64,000 nt of DNA from CF-96 sp036269455 (GCA_036269455.1 DATARS010000117.1:1-64000), one strand, 5' to 3'; numbered from the stretch's first letter, positions 25,954-34,625 are shown. The notes: generated by a model from the letters alone, not told the origin. Numbers and translations are program-made.

Positions 25954-26700
25954 GTGAGCCAGGACCACCTGCGGCCCGACGGGGAGGCGATCGGGCTCGC
26001 CCCGGAGCGCTGCGGTTCGCGGCGCGGCTCCGAGCTCGCCCCTCCGGAGCGGGAGCTCTATCGGTGGATCCTGCGGCGGTTCGCGGCCGCGTCACCGCCC
26101 AGCGTGTCAGACGTCGAGCGAGCCGCCGCCGAGCAGGGGATCGCCGCCGGCGCGGCCCTGCGCCGGATGGAGGAGGTCGACCTCGTCCACCGGCGACCTG
26201 ACGGGACGATCTGGTGCGCGTACCCGTTCTCGGCGCAGCCGACCGGACACACCGTCGAGCTGGAGGGTGGCCAGCCGCCGCTGCACGCCATGTGCGCCAT
26301 CGATGCGCTGGGGATCCCGCTCATGCTCCGCCGTGGTGCGGTGGTGCGATGTGCCGAGCCCACCACCGGTCGCGAGCTGGTGATCAGGATCGATCCGACA
26401 GGGGAGTCACGGTCGGAGCCGGCCGGTCCTGTCGCTCTCATCGCGAGGACGCTCGGCGAGGGGCCGCTCGCCTCCTCCTGCTGCCCGCTGATCAACCTCT
26501 TCGGGTCGCGGCGGCTCGCCGAGGAGTTCCTGGGCGGCCGCCCGGACCTGACCGGCGCGGTGCTCTCGCTCACCGACGCCGTGATCCTCGCCAGGGCGGT
26601 GTTCGAGGGCGTCCTCGACGACCCTCCGCCGGAGTGGCCGGTCAGCCCTCCCGCTTCTCCTGGACCATCCAGCCGTTCCCGTCGGGATCGGCGAAGCTGA
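25954..26700 (+). CDS. MerB-like (alkylmercury lyase family) protein
   Basis: A 248-residue protein. An N-terminal winged-helix-like region (about 30-85) precedes a MerB-like core. The organomercurial lyase triad is recognisable: C114 and D117 in MCAIDALGIPLML correspond to Cys96 and Asp99, and C177 in SCCPLINLFGS corresponds to Cys159. The 63-residue spacing is identical to MerB. MerB cleaves carbon-mercury bonds. No merA, merT or merR is present. TATTCT lies 6 nt before GTG 25954. The 3' end overlaps the convergent VOC gene by 59 bp. A non-mercury role is possible, since many genomes carry isolated MerB homologues. Confidence 0.72.
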   Translation: MSQDHLRPDGEAIGLAPERCGSRRGSELAPPERELYRWILRRFAAASPPSVSDVERAAAEQGIAAGAALRRMEEVDLVHRRPDGTIWCAYPFSAQPTGHTVELEGGQPPLHAMCAIDALGIPLMLRRGAVVRCAEPTTGRELVIRIDPTGESRSEPAGPVALIARTLGEGPLASSCCPLINLFGSRRLAEEFLGGRPDLTGAVLSLTDAVILARAVFEGVLDDPPPEWPVSPPASPGPSSRSRRDRRS

Positions 26701-27046
26701 GGAAGGAGTTGAAGCTGCGGCGCTCGGGGTCGGGGCCGGGCAGCTGGCCGCCCTCGCCGAAGTGGAACACCTCGCCGGGGTCGAGGCCACGGCCGAGGAG
26801 CTCGTCGCGGGCTGCGTCGATGTCGGTGACGACGAGGTGGAGGCCGCGGAGCGAGCCGGCGGACTCGGGGTTGCGCATGAGGGTGACCGAGCAGGCGGAC
26901 CCCGGTGGGGTCAGCTGGACGACGCGGAAGTCCTCACCGGCGCTGTGGTCGACGTCGAGGACGAACCCTGCCCGGTCCATGTAGAACGCCTTGGCGCGAT
27001 CGACGTCTGCGACCGGGATCACGATCGTCTCGAGCTTCCAGTCCAC
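26642..27046 (-). CDS. VOC/glyoxalase-family protein
   Basis: A 134-residue single-module vicinal-oxygen-chelate protein. The first beta-alpha-beta-beta-beta unit contains IVIPVADVDRAKAFY, and the second contains LHLVVTDIDAARDEL and ends with SFADPDGNGW, the classic C-terminal signature. I start at GTG 27046 because GAGGAGG lies 7 nt upstream. The gene is divergent from the B12 riboswitch and convergent with the MerB-like gene. The reaction (dioxygenase, resistance or isomerase) is unknown. Confidence 0.9.
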   Translation of the reverse strand: MDWKLETIVIPVADVDRAKAFYMDRAGFVLDVDHSAGEDFRVVQLTPPGSACSVTLMRNPESAGSLRGLHLVVTDIDAARDELLGRGLDPGEVFHFGEGGQLPGPDPERRSFNSFLSFADPDGNGWMVQEKREG

Positions 27047-27069
27047 GGTGTTGCCTCCTCGGGCGGCGC

Positions 27070-27098
27070 TGGACGAGCGCACCGGACCCTGCTACCGT
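27070..27098 (+). promoter_or_regulatory. Promoter for the riboswitch-cbtBA transcript
   Basis: TGGACG (27070-27075) and TACCGT (27093-27098) with a 17-bp spacer, placing the transcription start just before the riboswitch. Confidence 0.45.
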
Positions 27099-27109
27099 CC
27101 CTGGCGTCG

Positions 27110-27262
27110 ACGTCGTTCTCAGGAAGTCGGTCGGAAGCCGACGCGGTCCCGCCACTGTAGCCGGAGAGTTCCCCTCACCACGGTCACGGCCCCGACGGGG
27201 GCTGGAAGGCCGAGGGGCACGCTGACCCGGGAGCCAGGATACTGAGGCCGGCGATCCCTTCA
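27110..27262 (+). promoter_or_regulatory. Cobalamin riboswitch (B12 box)
   Basis: Conserved cobalamin aptamer pieces occur in order: GGAAG followed by GCGGTCCCGCCACTGT (core GCCACTGT at 27151-27158) and the B12 box GAGCCAGGATACTG (AGCCAGGATACTG at 27232-27244). A hairpin CCCTT-CACG-AAGGG (27256-27269) and the pairing GGGG...CCCC follow, just before the ribosome site GGGAGGATCTCCT of cbtB, so control probably acts on translation initiation. Adenosylcobalamin binding would repress the cobalt transporter below. Confidence 0.9.
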
Positions 27263-27295
27263 CGAAGGGGGCGGAAGACCCCGGGAGGATCTCCT

Positions 27296-27517
27296 ATGGC
27301 GCTGGTCAACTCCACCGTCAACCACGCACCGGCAACTCCGGCCATCCCGAGGCTGGCATGGCCGCTGCTGATCCTCTTCCTCGGCGCGGTCTACGTCGTC
27401 GGCTACGACCAGGGCGCGCTGCTCCAGCCGCTGCTCGGCGCGGTGTCCCGGTCGTCGAACTACATCCACGAGTTCGTCCACGACGGGAGGCATCTGCTCG
27501 GCTTCCCCTGCCACTGA
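27296..27517 (+). CDS. cbtB: Cobalt transporter subunit CbtB
   Basis: A 73-residue one-helix membrane protein. The hydrophobic segment (about 21-40) is followed by the CbtB signature YIHEFVHDGRHLLGFPCH at the extreme C-terminus, a histidine-rich metal-binding tail. CbtB works with CbtA as a B12-regulated cobalt uptake system. It lies directly under the cobalamin riboswitch, and its stop overlaps the cbtA start (TGATG). Confidence 0.95.
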   Translation: MALVNSTVNHAPATPAIPRLAWPLLILFLGAVYVVGYDQGALLQPLLGAVSRSSNYIHEFVHDGRHLLGFPCH

Positions 27518-28362
27518 TGGGCGTCCGCTCCCACCTCCTGCGGGGGGTGGTGGCGGGGCTGGTGGTGGGCCTCCTGGTCGGCATCCTGGCATTCCTCGTC
27601 GCCGAGCCCGTCATCGACCGTGCCATCACGCTCGAGTCCCAGCGCGTCGAGGCCGAGTACCACACCGCGCTGAACCAGGCGATCATCGAGCACCACGGTG
27701 ACGTCGCCGCCGCCCGTCAGCAGGTGGCGGAGCCGCCGCCGGAGGTGTTCTCCCGTCGCACCCAGCACCTCGGGCTGATCGTCGCGACGACCCTCTTCGG
27801 ATTCGGCCTCGGCGGAATCTTCGCGGTCGTCTACCTGGTGATCTTCCGGCGCACGTCGTCGGGCACCACCTGGCGGAGATCGCTGTCGCTCGCCGGGGCG
27901 CTGCTCACCGCGATCTACGTCATCCCCTTCATCCGCTACCCCGCCAATCCTCCGGGGGTGGGCGATCCGGCGACGATCGACCGCCGCACCCTGGGCTACA
28001 CCCTGGCCATCGCCATCGGCGCGCTCGCGGTCTGGGGCGCATGGCGGCTCGCGCGATACCTCCACGCCCGTGGGGTCGGCGAGCCGGTGCGGCACACCGT
28101 GGTCGCCGGCTGCATCGCCCTCGCCATCGCCCTCGAGTTCGTCCTGCTCCCCGACAACATCGACGCCGTCCGGGTCCCACCCGATCTCCTCTGGGACTTC
28201 CGGCTGCGCGCGGTGGCGGCGCAGGTCCTCCTCTGGGGCGGGGTGGGCGGGCTGTTTGCGGTGCTCACCGAGCGCGCTGCGCGCCGTGCCGCCGCCTCGG
28301 CGCGGATGGGGAACGGCCGCGAGAGCCCGCTGGGCGGCGCGGTGCCCTCGTCGCCCGGATAG
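27517..28362 (+). CDS. cbtA: Cobalt transporter subunit CbtA
   Basis: A 281-residue membrane protein with about six hydrophobic helices. The first (GVVAGLVVGLLVGILAFLVA) is followed by EPVIDRAI and a soluble loop with HH. Family members are the larger partner of CbtB, and the pair was predicted as a cobalt transporter because it recurs under B12 riboswitches. The start overlaps the cbtB stop. The C-terminal 30 residues are a charged cytoplasmic tail. Confidence 0.92.
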   Translation: MGVRSHLLRGVVAGLVVGLLVGILAFLVAEPVIDRAITLESQRVEAEYHTALNQAIIEHHGDVAAARQQVAEPPPEVFSRRTQHLGLIVATTLFGFGLGGIFAVVYLVIFRRTSSGTTWRRSLSLAGALLTAIYVIPFIRYPANPPGVGDPATIDRRTLGYTLAIAIGALAVWGAWRLARYLHARGVGEPVRHTVVAGCIALAIALEFVLLPDNIDAVRVPPDLLWDFRLRAVAAQVLLWGGVGGLFAVLTERAARRAAASARMGNGRESPLGGAVPSSPG

Positions 28363-28401
28363 GCGATTCGCGCCGCGGCTTTCGACGGCAAAGCGACAGA
28401 C

Positions 28402-28450
28402 CAGACTAGAGGCGTTGCGCGAGTATGTGCGCAATGCCTCTATCCGTCTG
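28402..28450 (+). promoter_or_regulatory. Long inverted repeat after cbtA
   Basis: TAGAGGCGTTGCGC (28407-28420) and GCGCAATGCCTCTA (28429-28442) pair over 14 bp with one G-U, around the 8-nt loop GAGTATGT. CAGAC (28402-28406) and GTCTG (28446-28450) extend the stem beyond a 3-nt bulge. It begins 40 bp after the cbtA stop. It could be a cbtBA terminator or processing hairpin, or an operator for the genes that follow. TTGACA at 28473-28478 lies just downstream. Confidence 0.5.
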
Positions 28451-28546
28451 CGAATGGAGCGTGTGGGGGGACTTGACAGCGGCCTCCGGCCGCCGCACGC
28501 TGGACTGGAGCGCGGGAGTGACCACGGGGTGGAGGGGATTCGAGCC

Positions 28547-28768
28547 ATGTATGTCCAGAACGGCGACCGTCCGCGGTGGGCATGGAGCGGGCAACACGTC
28601 CAGGTGTCCATGGGATGGGAGATCACCGGCGTCGCGGACCGGACCGCAGGCGTGGGGCAGGCGGCTCCGGCGGCCGCCGAGCCGGCACCGGCACCGGCAC
28701 CGGCACCGGCGGCGGCACCCTCCGTGGAGGGGCGTCCGGCCTGGTCCTGGGGCGGGCCGGCCACGTAG
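28547..28768 (+). CDS. Small hypothetical protein with Pro-Ala repeats
   Basis: A 73-residue frame from ATG 28547, with GGAGGGG about 10 nt upstream and a TTGACA hexamer at 28473. The N-terminal 40 residues are Trp- and Gln-containing (GDRPRWAWSGQHVQVSMGW), and the C-terminal half is a PAPAPAPAP stretch ending in AWSWGGPAT. The recurring W-x-W pattern at both ends is odd. No known family and no signal peptide. It may be an untranslated stretch with fortuitous coding potential. Confidence 0.4.
   Translation: MYVQNGDRPRWAWSGQHVQVSMGWEITGVADRTAGVGQAAPAAAEPAPAPAPAPAAAPSVEGRPAWSWGGPAT
28682..28711 (+). repeat. Hexanucleotide CCGGCA tandem repeat
   Basis: Four perfect CCGGCA units plus one imperfect unit, in frame with the small hypothetical gene and encoding alternating Pro-Ala. 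Confidence 0.7.
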
Positions 28769-28773
28769 GGTCG

Positions 28774-28779
28774 TAGGCT
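28774..28779 (+). promoter_or_regulatory. -10 element (TAGGCT) of the gene at 28789
   Basis: TAGGCT ends 9 nt before ATG 28789; no ribosome binding site intervenes. Confidence 0.35.
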
Positions 28780-28788
28780 GCGCGCGCG

Positions 28789-29421
28789 ATGAGCGTCCGG
28801 CGCGAGCTGTCCGCCCTCTGGTCGGGCTGCGACACCCTGCGTGACCGCATGGGGCCGCTGTCGGCCCAACCGCGCCCGGAGGCGCGCCGGGCACTGGAGG
28901 TCGCCTACGAGGAGCTGGCCAGCGCCCTGCGGCGCCTGGGCAGCGCGAGGATGCTCACGTCCTCGCAGGTCGGTGAGCTCGAGCACGCCCAGGCCGGGCT
29001 GGCGGCGGCGCGCAGCGGCGGGCTGCCGCTCGCGACCGCGGTGGCGAGGTATGCGCAGGCGCTCCAGGAGGTTGCGACCTCCTTCCACATCAGACTGAGC
29101 CCCCCCACTCCCGACCTCGCATCGGCCTTCGCACCGCCGGGCAATGGGAGCGCCCACCGCCCCCTGCCGCTCCCCATCGACGGCGTCGACATCGCTCCGT
29201 GCGAGGCCGTCGAGGCGCTCGCCCTGGTCACCTCGATGGCGGCCGAGGGCGGCCACCGGCTGGGTGGCTTCAGCGGTTCGGGCACCGGCGACGGCTACCG
29301 GTTCACGGCACGCTGCGCGGTGTGCGGCGACGAGGTGAGCGTGCTTCGCAGCGAGCAGGCGTGGTCCTTCACCCCGGTGGTCCCCTGCCCCCGCACCCCG
29401 GCGGCGCCGGCCGGAGCCTGA
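28789..29421 (+). CDS. Hypothetical protein with the CxxC...C C-terminal module
   Basis: A 210-residue protein. Residues 1-105 are helical and Leu/Ala/Arg-rich with coiled-coil character. A proline-rich linker follows. The C-terminal 70 residues contain FTARCAVCGDEVSVL, then a Trp, then VVPCPRTP, which lines up with the end of the protein at 25370 (ATCSRCELDLPVL ... SECPNP). I recognise no named family. A metal-binding or redox role for the cysteines is possible. Leaderless-type start at ATG 28789. Confidence 0.72.
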   Translation: MSVRRELSALWSGCDTLRDRMGPLSAQPRPEARRALEVAYEELASALRRLGSARMLTSSQVGELEHAQAGLAAARSGGLPLATAVARYAQALQEVATSFHIRLSPPTPDLASAFAPPGNGSAHRPLPLPIDGVDIAPCEAVEALALVTSMAAEGGHRLGGFSGSGTGDGYRFTARCAVCGDEVSVLRSEQAWSFTPVVPCPRTPAAPAGA

Positions 29422-29436
29422 CGCCGCCGGCTCGGC

Positions 29437-30147
29437 TCAGGTGGCGTCGTGGAAGATGATCCCCAGCGTGGTGCGCTCGCCGGCGGTGACGGTGCTCACC
29501 CCGTGGCGCAGGGTGGCGCGGTGGTGGCCGCGGGCTCCGGCGACCGGCTTCTCGCGGGTGGCGACGAGCACTCCCTCGCCCTGGGCGAGCGTCAGAGCGG
29601 TGGCACGTGACTGCGCGCGCGGCCGCTGCTCGACGATCACCAGCTCGCCGCCGGTGTAGTCGACGCCGGGCCGGCTGAGCCCGATCACCACCTGCAGCGG
29701 GAAGGTGACATCGCCGTAGACGTCCTGGTGGAGGGTGTTGTGCCCGCCGGCGCGGTAGCGGAGCAGCAGGGGTGTCGGACGCGTCTGCCCGCTGCGATGA
29801 CACCGACCGAGGAAGGTGTCGAGATCCGGGGGGAACGCCGCCGGTGCGCCGAGCAGCTCCGCCCACCGGTTGGCGATGGCGGCGAGCGGCGGATAGAGGT
29901 CACGGCGCAGCCGGGCCACGACCTCCGGGAGCGGATGGTCGAAGTACGCGTAGTCGCCCTCGCCGAAGCGGTACCGGGCCATGTCGATCCGGCTCCGAAA
30001 ACGGCGGTCGTCGGAGTACAGGTCGCGGAGCGCGGCGCACTCCGCCGCGCTGAGCAGCGACGGCAGCCGCGCGAAGCCACCGGCGAGCATGCCGAGCTCG
30101 GCCTCGTCCCAGCGGATGGCATCCGGGTGTCGTGGTGCGATGGTCAT
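29437..30147 (-). CDS. 2-oxoglutarate-Fe(II) dioxygenase (prolyl-hydroxylase-like)
   Basis: A 236-residue oxygenase. The facial triad is HQD (H140, D142) and H215 in LRHGV; R225 (GERTTLGIIFH) would bind the 2-oxoglutarate carboxylate. Spacing and GGELVIVEQ are typical of the double-stranded beta-helix fold in the P4H/PKHD-type branch. ATG 30147 is preferred over a longer frame that lacks coding signal. It is divergent from the secreted protein at 30260. Substrate unknown (protein, amino acid or nucleic acid). Confidence 0.85.
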   Translation of the reverse strand: MTIAPRHPDAIRWDEAELGMLAGGFARLPSLLSAAECAALRDLYSDDRRFRSRIDMARYRFGEGDYAYFDHPLPEVVARLRRDLYPPLAAIANRWAELLGAPAAFPPDLDTFLGRCHRSGQTRPTPLLLRYRAGGHNTLHQDVYGDVTFPLQVVIGLSRPGVDYTGGELVIVEQRPRAQSRATALTLAQGEGVLVATREKPVAGARGHHRATLRHGVSTVTAGERTTLGIIFHDAT

Positions 30148-30259
30148 CGCCCCCAACAACCGCCGGTGGCCGCGGTCCGGTTGCACCCGATCGCGGGGCG
30201 GCTGTTCGGGGACGGCTGCGTATGCTGGAGACGGATCGGTCACAGGAGCGGAGGGGGTC

Positions 30260-30694
30260 ATGGTGGCAAGGCGGGTGCTCTGCGTCGCGGCGGCTGCCGC
30301 GACGGTCGCGGTGGCCGCGGCGGCGGCCGGGATCGCCGGTGGCGAGAGGGCCGGAGCGGCGACGGGCTCGCCGCAGGTCGCGATCTCCCCCTCCTCGGTC
30401 AGCTTCGGGAGCCAGCGGGTGGGCAGCATCCAGCGCCGCTCGGTGTCGGTCGAGAACGTGGGCAATGCGCCGCTGCACGTCCACTCGGTGGTGGTGAACG
30501 ACTTCTCCGGGACCTACAGCCTCAGCTTCAGCACCTGTGGCGGCGCCACCGTGCCGCCCGGCGGGCTCTGCCAGTTCAGCATCGAGTCGCACCCGCGCAT
30601 GGCGGGGACGCACAGCTCCTATGCGACGGTCAGCGACGACGCGTCGGGCGGCAGTCAGAGCGTCCCGATCTGGGGCACCGCGACCGCGCAGTAG
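30260..30694 (+). CDS. Secreted immunoglobulin-like protein (choice-of-anchor D type)
   Basis: A 144-residue protein with a strong GGAGGGGG ribosome site, an Ala/Val-rich signal peptide (about 1-37) and one ASH/MSP-like beta-sandwich. ISPSSVSFGSQRVG followed by VENVGNAPLHV is the recurring start of 'choice-of-anchor D' and HYDIN-like domains, which are extracellular scaffolds. Two cysteines, in FSTCGGA and GGLCQF, could form a disulfide. No anchor motif is visible. Confidence 0.78.
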   Translation: MVARRVLCVAAAAATVAVAAAAAGIAGGERAGAATGSPQVAISPSSVSFGSQRVGSIQRRSVSVENVGNAPLHVHSVVVNDFSGTYSLSFSTCGGATVPPGGLCQFSIESHPRMAGTHSSYATVSDDASGGSQSVPIWGTATAQ

Positions 30695-30822
30695 GCGCTG
30701 TCACCGATCCGTCACACCGCCGTCCCCCGGACGTCGCAGCCGGGGCCCGGCGGCGGAGGAACATCAGGGTGTCGCGGCGCCGTGGCGCCGAACCCCCCGA
30801 TGTCCGAGGAGGGACGGAGCGG

Positions 30823-31107
30823 ATGCTCCAGAGGATGCGGCCCATGACCTGGCTGGTGGCGGCGTTCAACGCGCTGCTGCTGGTCGCGGTGGCCGGCAGC
30901 GTCCCCTACAGCGGTCCGCTGTGGTTCCTCGGCAACGGCGCCCTCGGCGTCGTCTGGGTGGCGAGCCTCCGCCGCCGGCGGGCCTGCCCGCAGTGCGGCA
31001 ACCCGGCGCCGCGGACCTTCCTGGTCTGCCCCGTCTGCCGGTTCGACATGATCCGCCCGCTGCCCCAGCGGCGGCCTGAGAGCACCTCGAGAGCTGACGC
31101 GGCCTGA
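30823..31107 (+). CDS. Small membrane protein with a C-terminal zinc ribbon
   Basis: A 94-residue protein with two hydrophobic segments (about 8-26 and 34-48), then a basic stop (RRRR) and a rubredoxin-like zinc ribbon, CPQCGN...CPVCRF. A GGAG site lies 4-5 nt before ATG 30823. Zinc ribbons of this type often sit on small membrane proteins of unknown function. The 128-bp gap upstream shows only GC-rich sequence. Confidence 0.68.
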   Translation: MLQRMRPMTWLVAAFNALLLVAVAGSVPYSGPLWFLGNGALGVVWVASLRRRRACPQCGNPAPRTFLVCPVCRFDMIRPLPQRRPESTSRADAA

Positions 31108-31131
31108 GGTCTGCCGCGAGGCGCCAGGCGG

Positions 31132-31137
31132 TACTCT
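31132..31137 (+). promoter_or_regulatory. -10 element (TACTCT) of the hydrolase gene
   Basis: TACTCT ends 6 nt before ATG 31144, consistent with leaderless transcription. Confidence 0.4.
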
Positions 31138-31143
31138 GCGCGG

Positions 31144-32190
31144 ATGAGTCGGGTGGGGCCGGTGGGCCGCCTCTCACGCACCGTCGATCACGCCATCCGC
31201 TGGCGCCTGGGACGCATCCCGGTGCACGCGGGCGCCGCGGACGGGGCGCCCGACGAGGTCGAGGCCTTCTGGGCGTCGAGCCGCGTCCTCGATCCCGCCG
31301 AGGTGACCGCCACCCCGGTGACCGCCCGGCGCGGGCGGGGGAGGGGAGGGGCACGACTCCTCGACCTCGACGCGGCGAGCAGCGGGCCCGGCGACCACCC
31401 CGGCAGCCGCCGGGTCGGCGGGCGGATCGCCCTCCATCCCGACCCCGCCGCTCCCGTCGTGCTGCTCCTCCACGGCTATGCGGCCCCCGGCCCGGTCTAC
31501 GAGGACTGGCAGACGCGGCTGCTGCTCCGCCGGGGGCTGAGCTCGGCGCGGATCGAGCTGCCCTTCCACATGCGCCGGCGCATCCCCGGCCGCGCCGCCG
31601 GGGCGGGCTTCTTCAGCCGCGACCCCGCGCACACCTGCGCGGTGCTGCGCCAGGCGACCGAGGACGCGGCGGCGGTGGTCGCCTGGATCCGGCGCGAGGT
31701 CACCCCGACCGTCGGCGTCCTCGGCTTCAGCCTCGGCGGCCTGGTCGGCTGCCTGCTCGGCGCCCACGTCGGGCTCGACTCGCTGGTGGCGGTCACGCCG
31801 CCGTGCGACCTCCCCGAGCTGACCCTGGAGCGCTCGCCGGTCCGGCTGCGACGCGAGCTCGGCCTCGTCACCGGCGGGGGCGGGCCCTGGGGAACCGACG
31901 CGATCAGCGCCCGGGCCGCGCTCGACCTCGCGATGGCGCCGGTGATCCCGCGGCTGCTCACCCCGCGCACGCCGGGGGCGCAGATCACCATGGTCGCCGC
32001 CGAGCTCGACCTCATCGTCGGTGACACCCCGGTGCGCGACCTCGCCGCCGCCTGGGGCGCCGAGTGCTGGTCCTACGGACACGGCCACGTCACCGTGATG
32101 ACCGCGCGCGGGATCACCGGCCGGATCCACGAGCGGATGCGCCGCGACCTCGGCGGCACCGCCGGCGCCGCCGACGCCATCGCCGGATGA
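31144..32190 (+). CDS. Alpha/beta-hydrolase family protein
   Basis: A 348-residue serine hydrolase. The oxyanion region is VVLLLHGYAAPG, the nucleophile elbow is GFSLGG and the catalytic histidine is plausibly in YGHGHVTVM near the C-terminus; an aspartate precedes it in AAELDLIVG. The arrangement resembles the large 'ABHD18-like' group. No signal peptide. The stop overlaps the GNAT gene start (ATGA). Substrate unknown. Confidence 0.82.
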   Translation: MSRVGPVGRLSRTVDHAIRWRLGRIPVHAGAADGAPDEVEAFWASSRVLDPAEVTATPVTARRGRGRGGARLLDLDAASSGPGDHPGSRRVGGRIALHPDPAAPVVLLLHGYAAPGPVYEDWQTRLLLRRGLSSARIELPFHMRRRIPGRAAGAGFFSRDPAHTCAVLRQATEDAAAVVAWIRREVTPTVGVLGFSLGGLVGCLLGAHVGLDSLVAVTPPCDLPELTLERSPVRLRRELGLVTGGGGPWGTDAISARAALDLAMAPVIPRLLTPRTPGAQITMVAAELDLIVGDTPVRDLAAAWGAECWSYGHGHVTVMTARGITGRIHERMRRDLGGTAGAADAIAG

Positions 32191-32747
32191 CCACCCCGGC
32201 CACCCCACTGCTGCGCCGGGTGGGCCGCACCCGCTCCGGGCGCGAGTACGTCATCCGGCCCGCCGGCGCGGACGACGCCGCCGCGCTGGTCGCGCTCCGC
32301 GACGCCGTCGCCGGCGAGGGGCGGTGGGTGGCCGCCGAGCCCGGCGAGCGCACCGTCCTCGAGGAGAGCCTCGCGCTGGCGGGACTGCTCAGCCACGGCG
32401 GCCTCTCCCTGGTCGCCGAGCTCGACGGCGCTCTCGCCGGGCAGCTCGCGGTGCAGCGGCGGCTCGGTGGATACGAGGGGCACCGCGGTGACCTCTCCAT
32501 CACCGTCGCCCGCGAGCACCGCGAGCAGGGGCTGGGCCGGGCACTGGTCGAGACCGCGATCGACTGGGCGCGCGCCGTCCACCTCGGCAAGCTCACCCTC
32601 GGCGTCTTCCCCGAGAACGTCCGGGCGATCGCCCTCTACAGGTCGGTGGGATTCGTCGAGGAGGGCCGCCTGGGCCGCCATCTGCGCGTCGGCGGCGAGT
32701 TCCGCGACCTCGTGCTCATGGGGCTGCTCCTGGCGCCACGCATCTAG
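32187..32747 (+). CDS. GNAT-family N-acetyltransferase
   Basis: A 186-residue GNAT acetyltransferase. Motif A, the acetyl-CoA pyrophosphate loop, reads VAREHREQGLGRAL (R-x-x-G-x-G/A), and motif B includes FPENVRAIALYRSVGF. The pattern NxRAIxLYxxxGFxxEG is close to RimJ/RimL-type and ribosomal-protein-like enzymes. Coupled to the hydrolase gene by a four-base overlap. Confidence 0.88.
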   Translation: MTTPATPLLRRVGRTRSGREYVIRPAGADDAAALVALRDAVAGEGRWVAAEPGERTVLEESLALAGLLSHGGLSLVAELDGALAGQLAVQRRLGGYEGHRGDLSITVAREHREQGLGRALVETAIDWARAVHLGKLTLGVFPENVRAIALYRSVGFVEEGRLGRHLRVGGEFRDLVLMGLLLAPRI

Positions 32748-32779
32748 CGGACTGCGGTGGCGCGGGCGGGGGGCCCTGC

Positions 32780-32785
32780 TATCCT
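32780..32785 (+). promoter_or_regulatory. -10 element (TATCCT) of murI
   Basis: TATCCT ends 8 nt before ATG 32794; no Shine-Dalgarno sequence is evident. Confidence 0.4.
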
Positions 32786-32793
32786 CGGCCGAG

Positions 32794-33644
<851 letters not shown>

Positions 33645-33648
<4 letters not shown>

Positions 33649-34619
33649 GCGTCTCCTCCGAGACCTTCCTCGAGCCCATCGCGGGCGAGCTGCGCGAGCT
33701 CGAGCGGCGCCTCCACCAGACCGTCGCCGCCGACCTCGGCCCGATCGCCGAGGCGATGGAGCACATCGTCAGCGCCGGCGGCAAGCGCCTGCGTCCGGCG
33801 CTCGTCATCCTCAGCGCCAAGCTCGGCGAGGCCGACATCGACCACGTCTACAGCGCCGCGATGGGGATCGAGTTCATCCACACCGCCACGCTCATCCACG
33901 ACGACCTCATCGACGACGCCGAGACCCGCCGCGGTCTGGCGACGATCCACGCGGTCCTCGGCGTGAACCCGGCGATCATCGTCGGCGACTACTACTTCGG
34001 CAAGGGCGCCAACCTCCTGTCGGCGATCGGCATCCCGCTGATCACCGAGGTGGTGAGCGCGACGGTGATGAAGATCTGCATGGGCGAGCTGCTCCAGCTC
34101 ACCAGCAAGCGGCACTACGAGCAGCCGGATGAGGCCTACTACACCAAGATCGAGCGCAAGACCGCGACGATGCTGAGCGCGGCCTGCCACTGCGGGGCGA
34201 TCGTCGCCGGGCTCGATGCCGCCGCGCAGCAGGCGCTCGAGCGCTACGGCCGGGACCTCGGTGTCGCCTTCCAGATCGCCGACGACGTGCTCGACTACAC
34301 CGCGACCGAGGAGCAGCTCGGCAAGCCCACCGGCGCCGACCTGCGCCAGGGCACGGTCACGCTGCCGCTGATGTGCGCGCTGCGCGATCCCGCGGTGGCA
34401 CCGTCGCTGCGCGCGCTCCTCGCCGGCGAGCAGCTCACCGACGCGCAGTGCGACGAGGTGGTGGCGCTGGTGCGCCGCTCCACCGGCCTGGTCGAGGCCG
34501 AGCGCAGCGCCCACGAGTACGCCGATCGGGCCCGCGCCGAGCTGGCGATCTTCCCGCCGTCGGAGGCCCGCAGCGCGCTCGAGTCGATCTGCGACTACGT
34601 GGTCGAGCGCCGCACCTAG
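33645..34619 (+). CDS. Long-chain (E)-polyprenyl diphosphate synthase
   Basis: A 324-residue trans-prenyltransferase. The first aspartate-rich motif is HDDLIDD (DDxxD) and the second is IADDVLDY. The GGKRLRP motif near residue 45 binds isopentenyl diphosphate. Small residues before the first DDxxD favour a long product (C35-C50), as in quinone side-chain synthases of the IspB/HepT type. Coupled to murI; convergent with the membrane protein gene downstream. Confidence 0.92.
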
Positions 34620-34625
34620 CCCTGG

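Noticed and set aside
28682..28711. CCGGCA tandem repeat as a CRISPR or mobile-element repeat
   Set aside because: Units are 6 bp with no spacers and fall in frame as Pro-Ala codons; it is a coding microsatellite at most.
30148..30259. TATGCT at 30221-30226 as the promoter of the secreted protein gene
   Set aside because: No -35 at 17-18 bp, and the distance to the start (33 nt) does not fit the leaderless class; it remains too weak to list.
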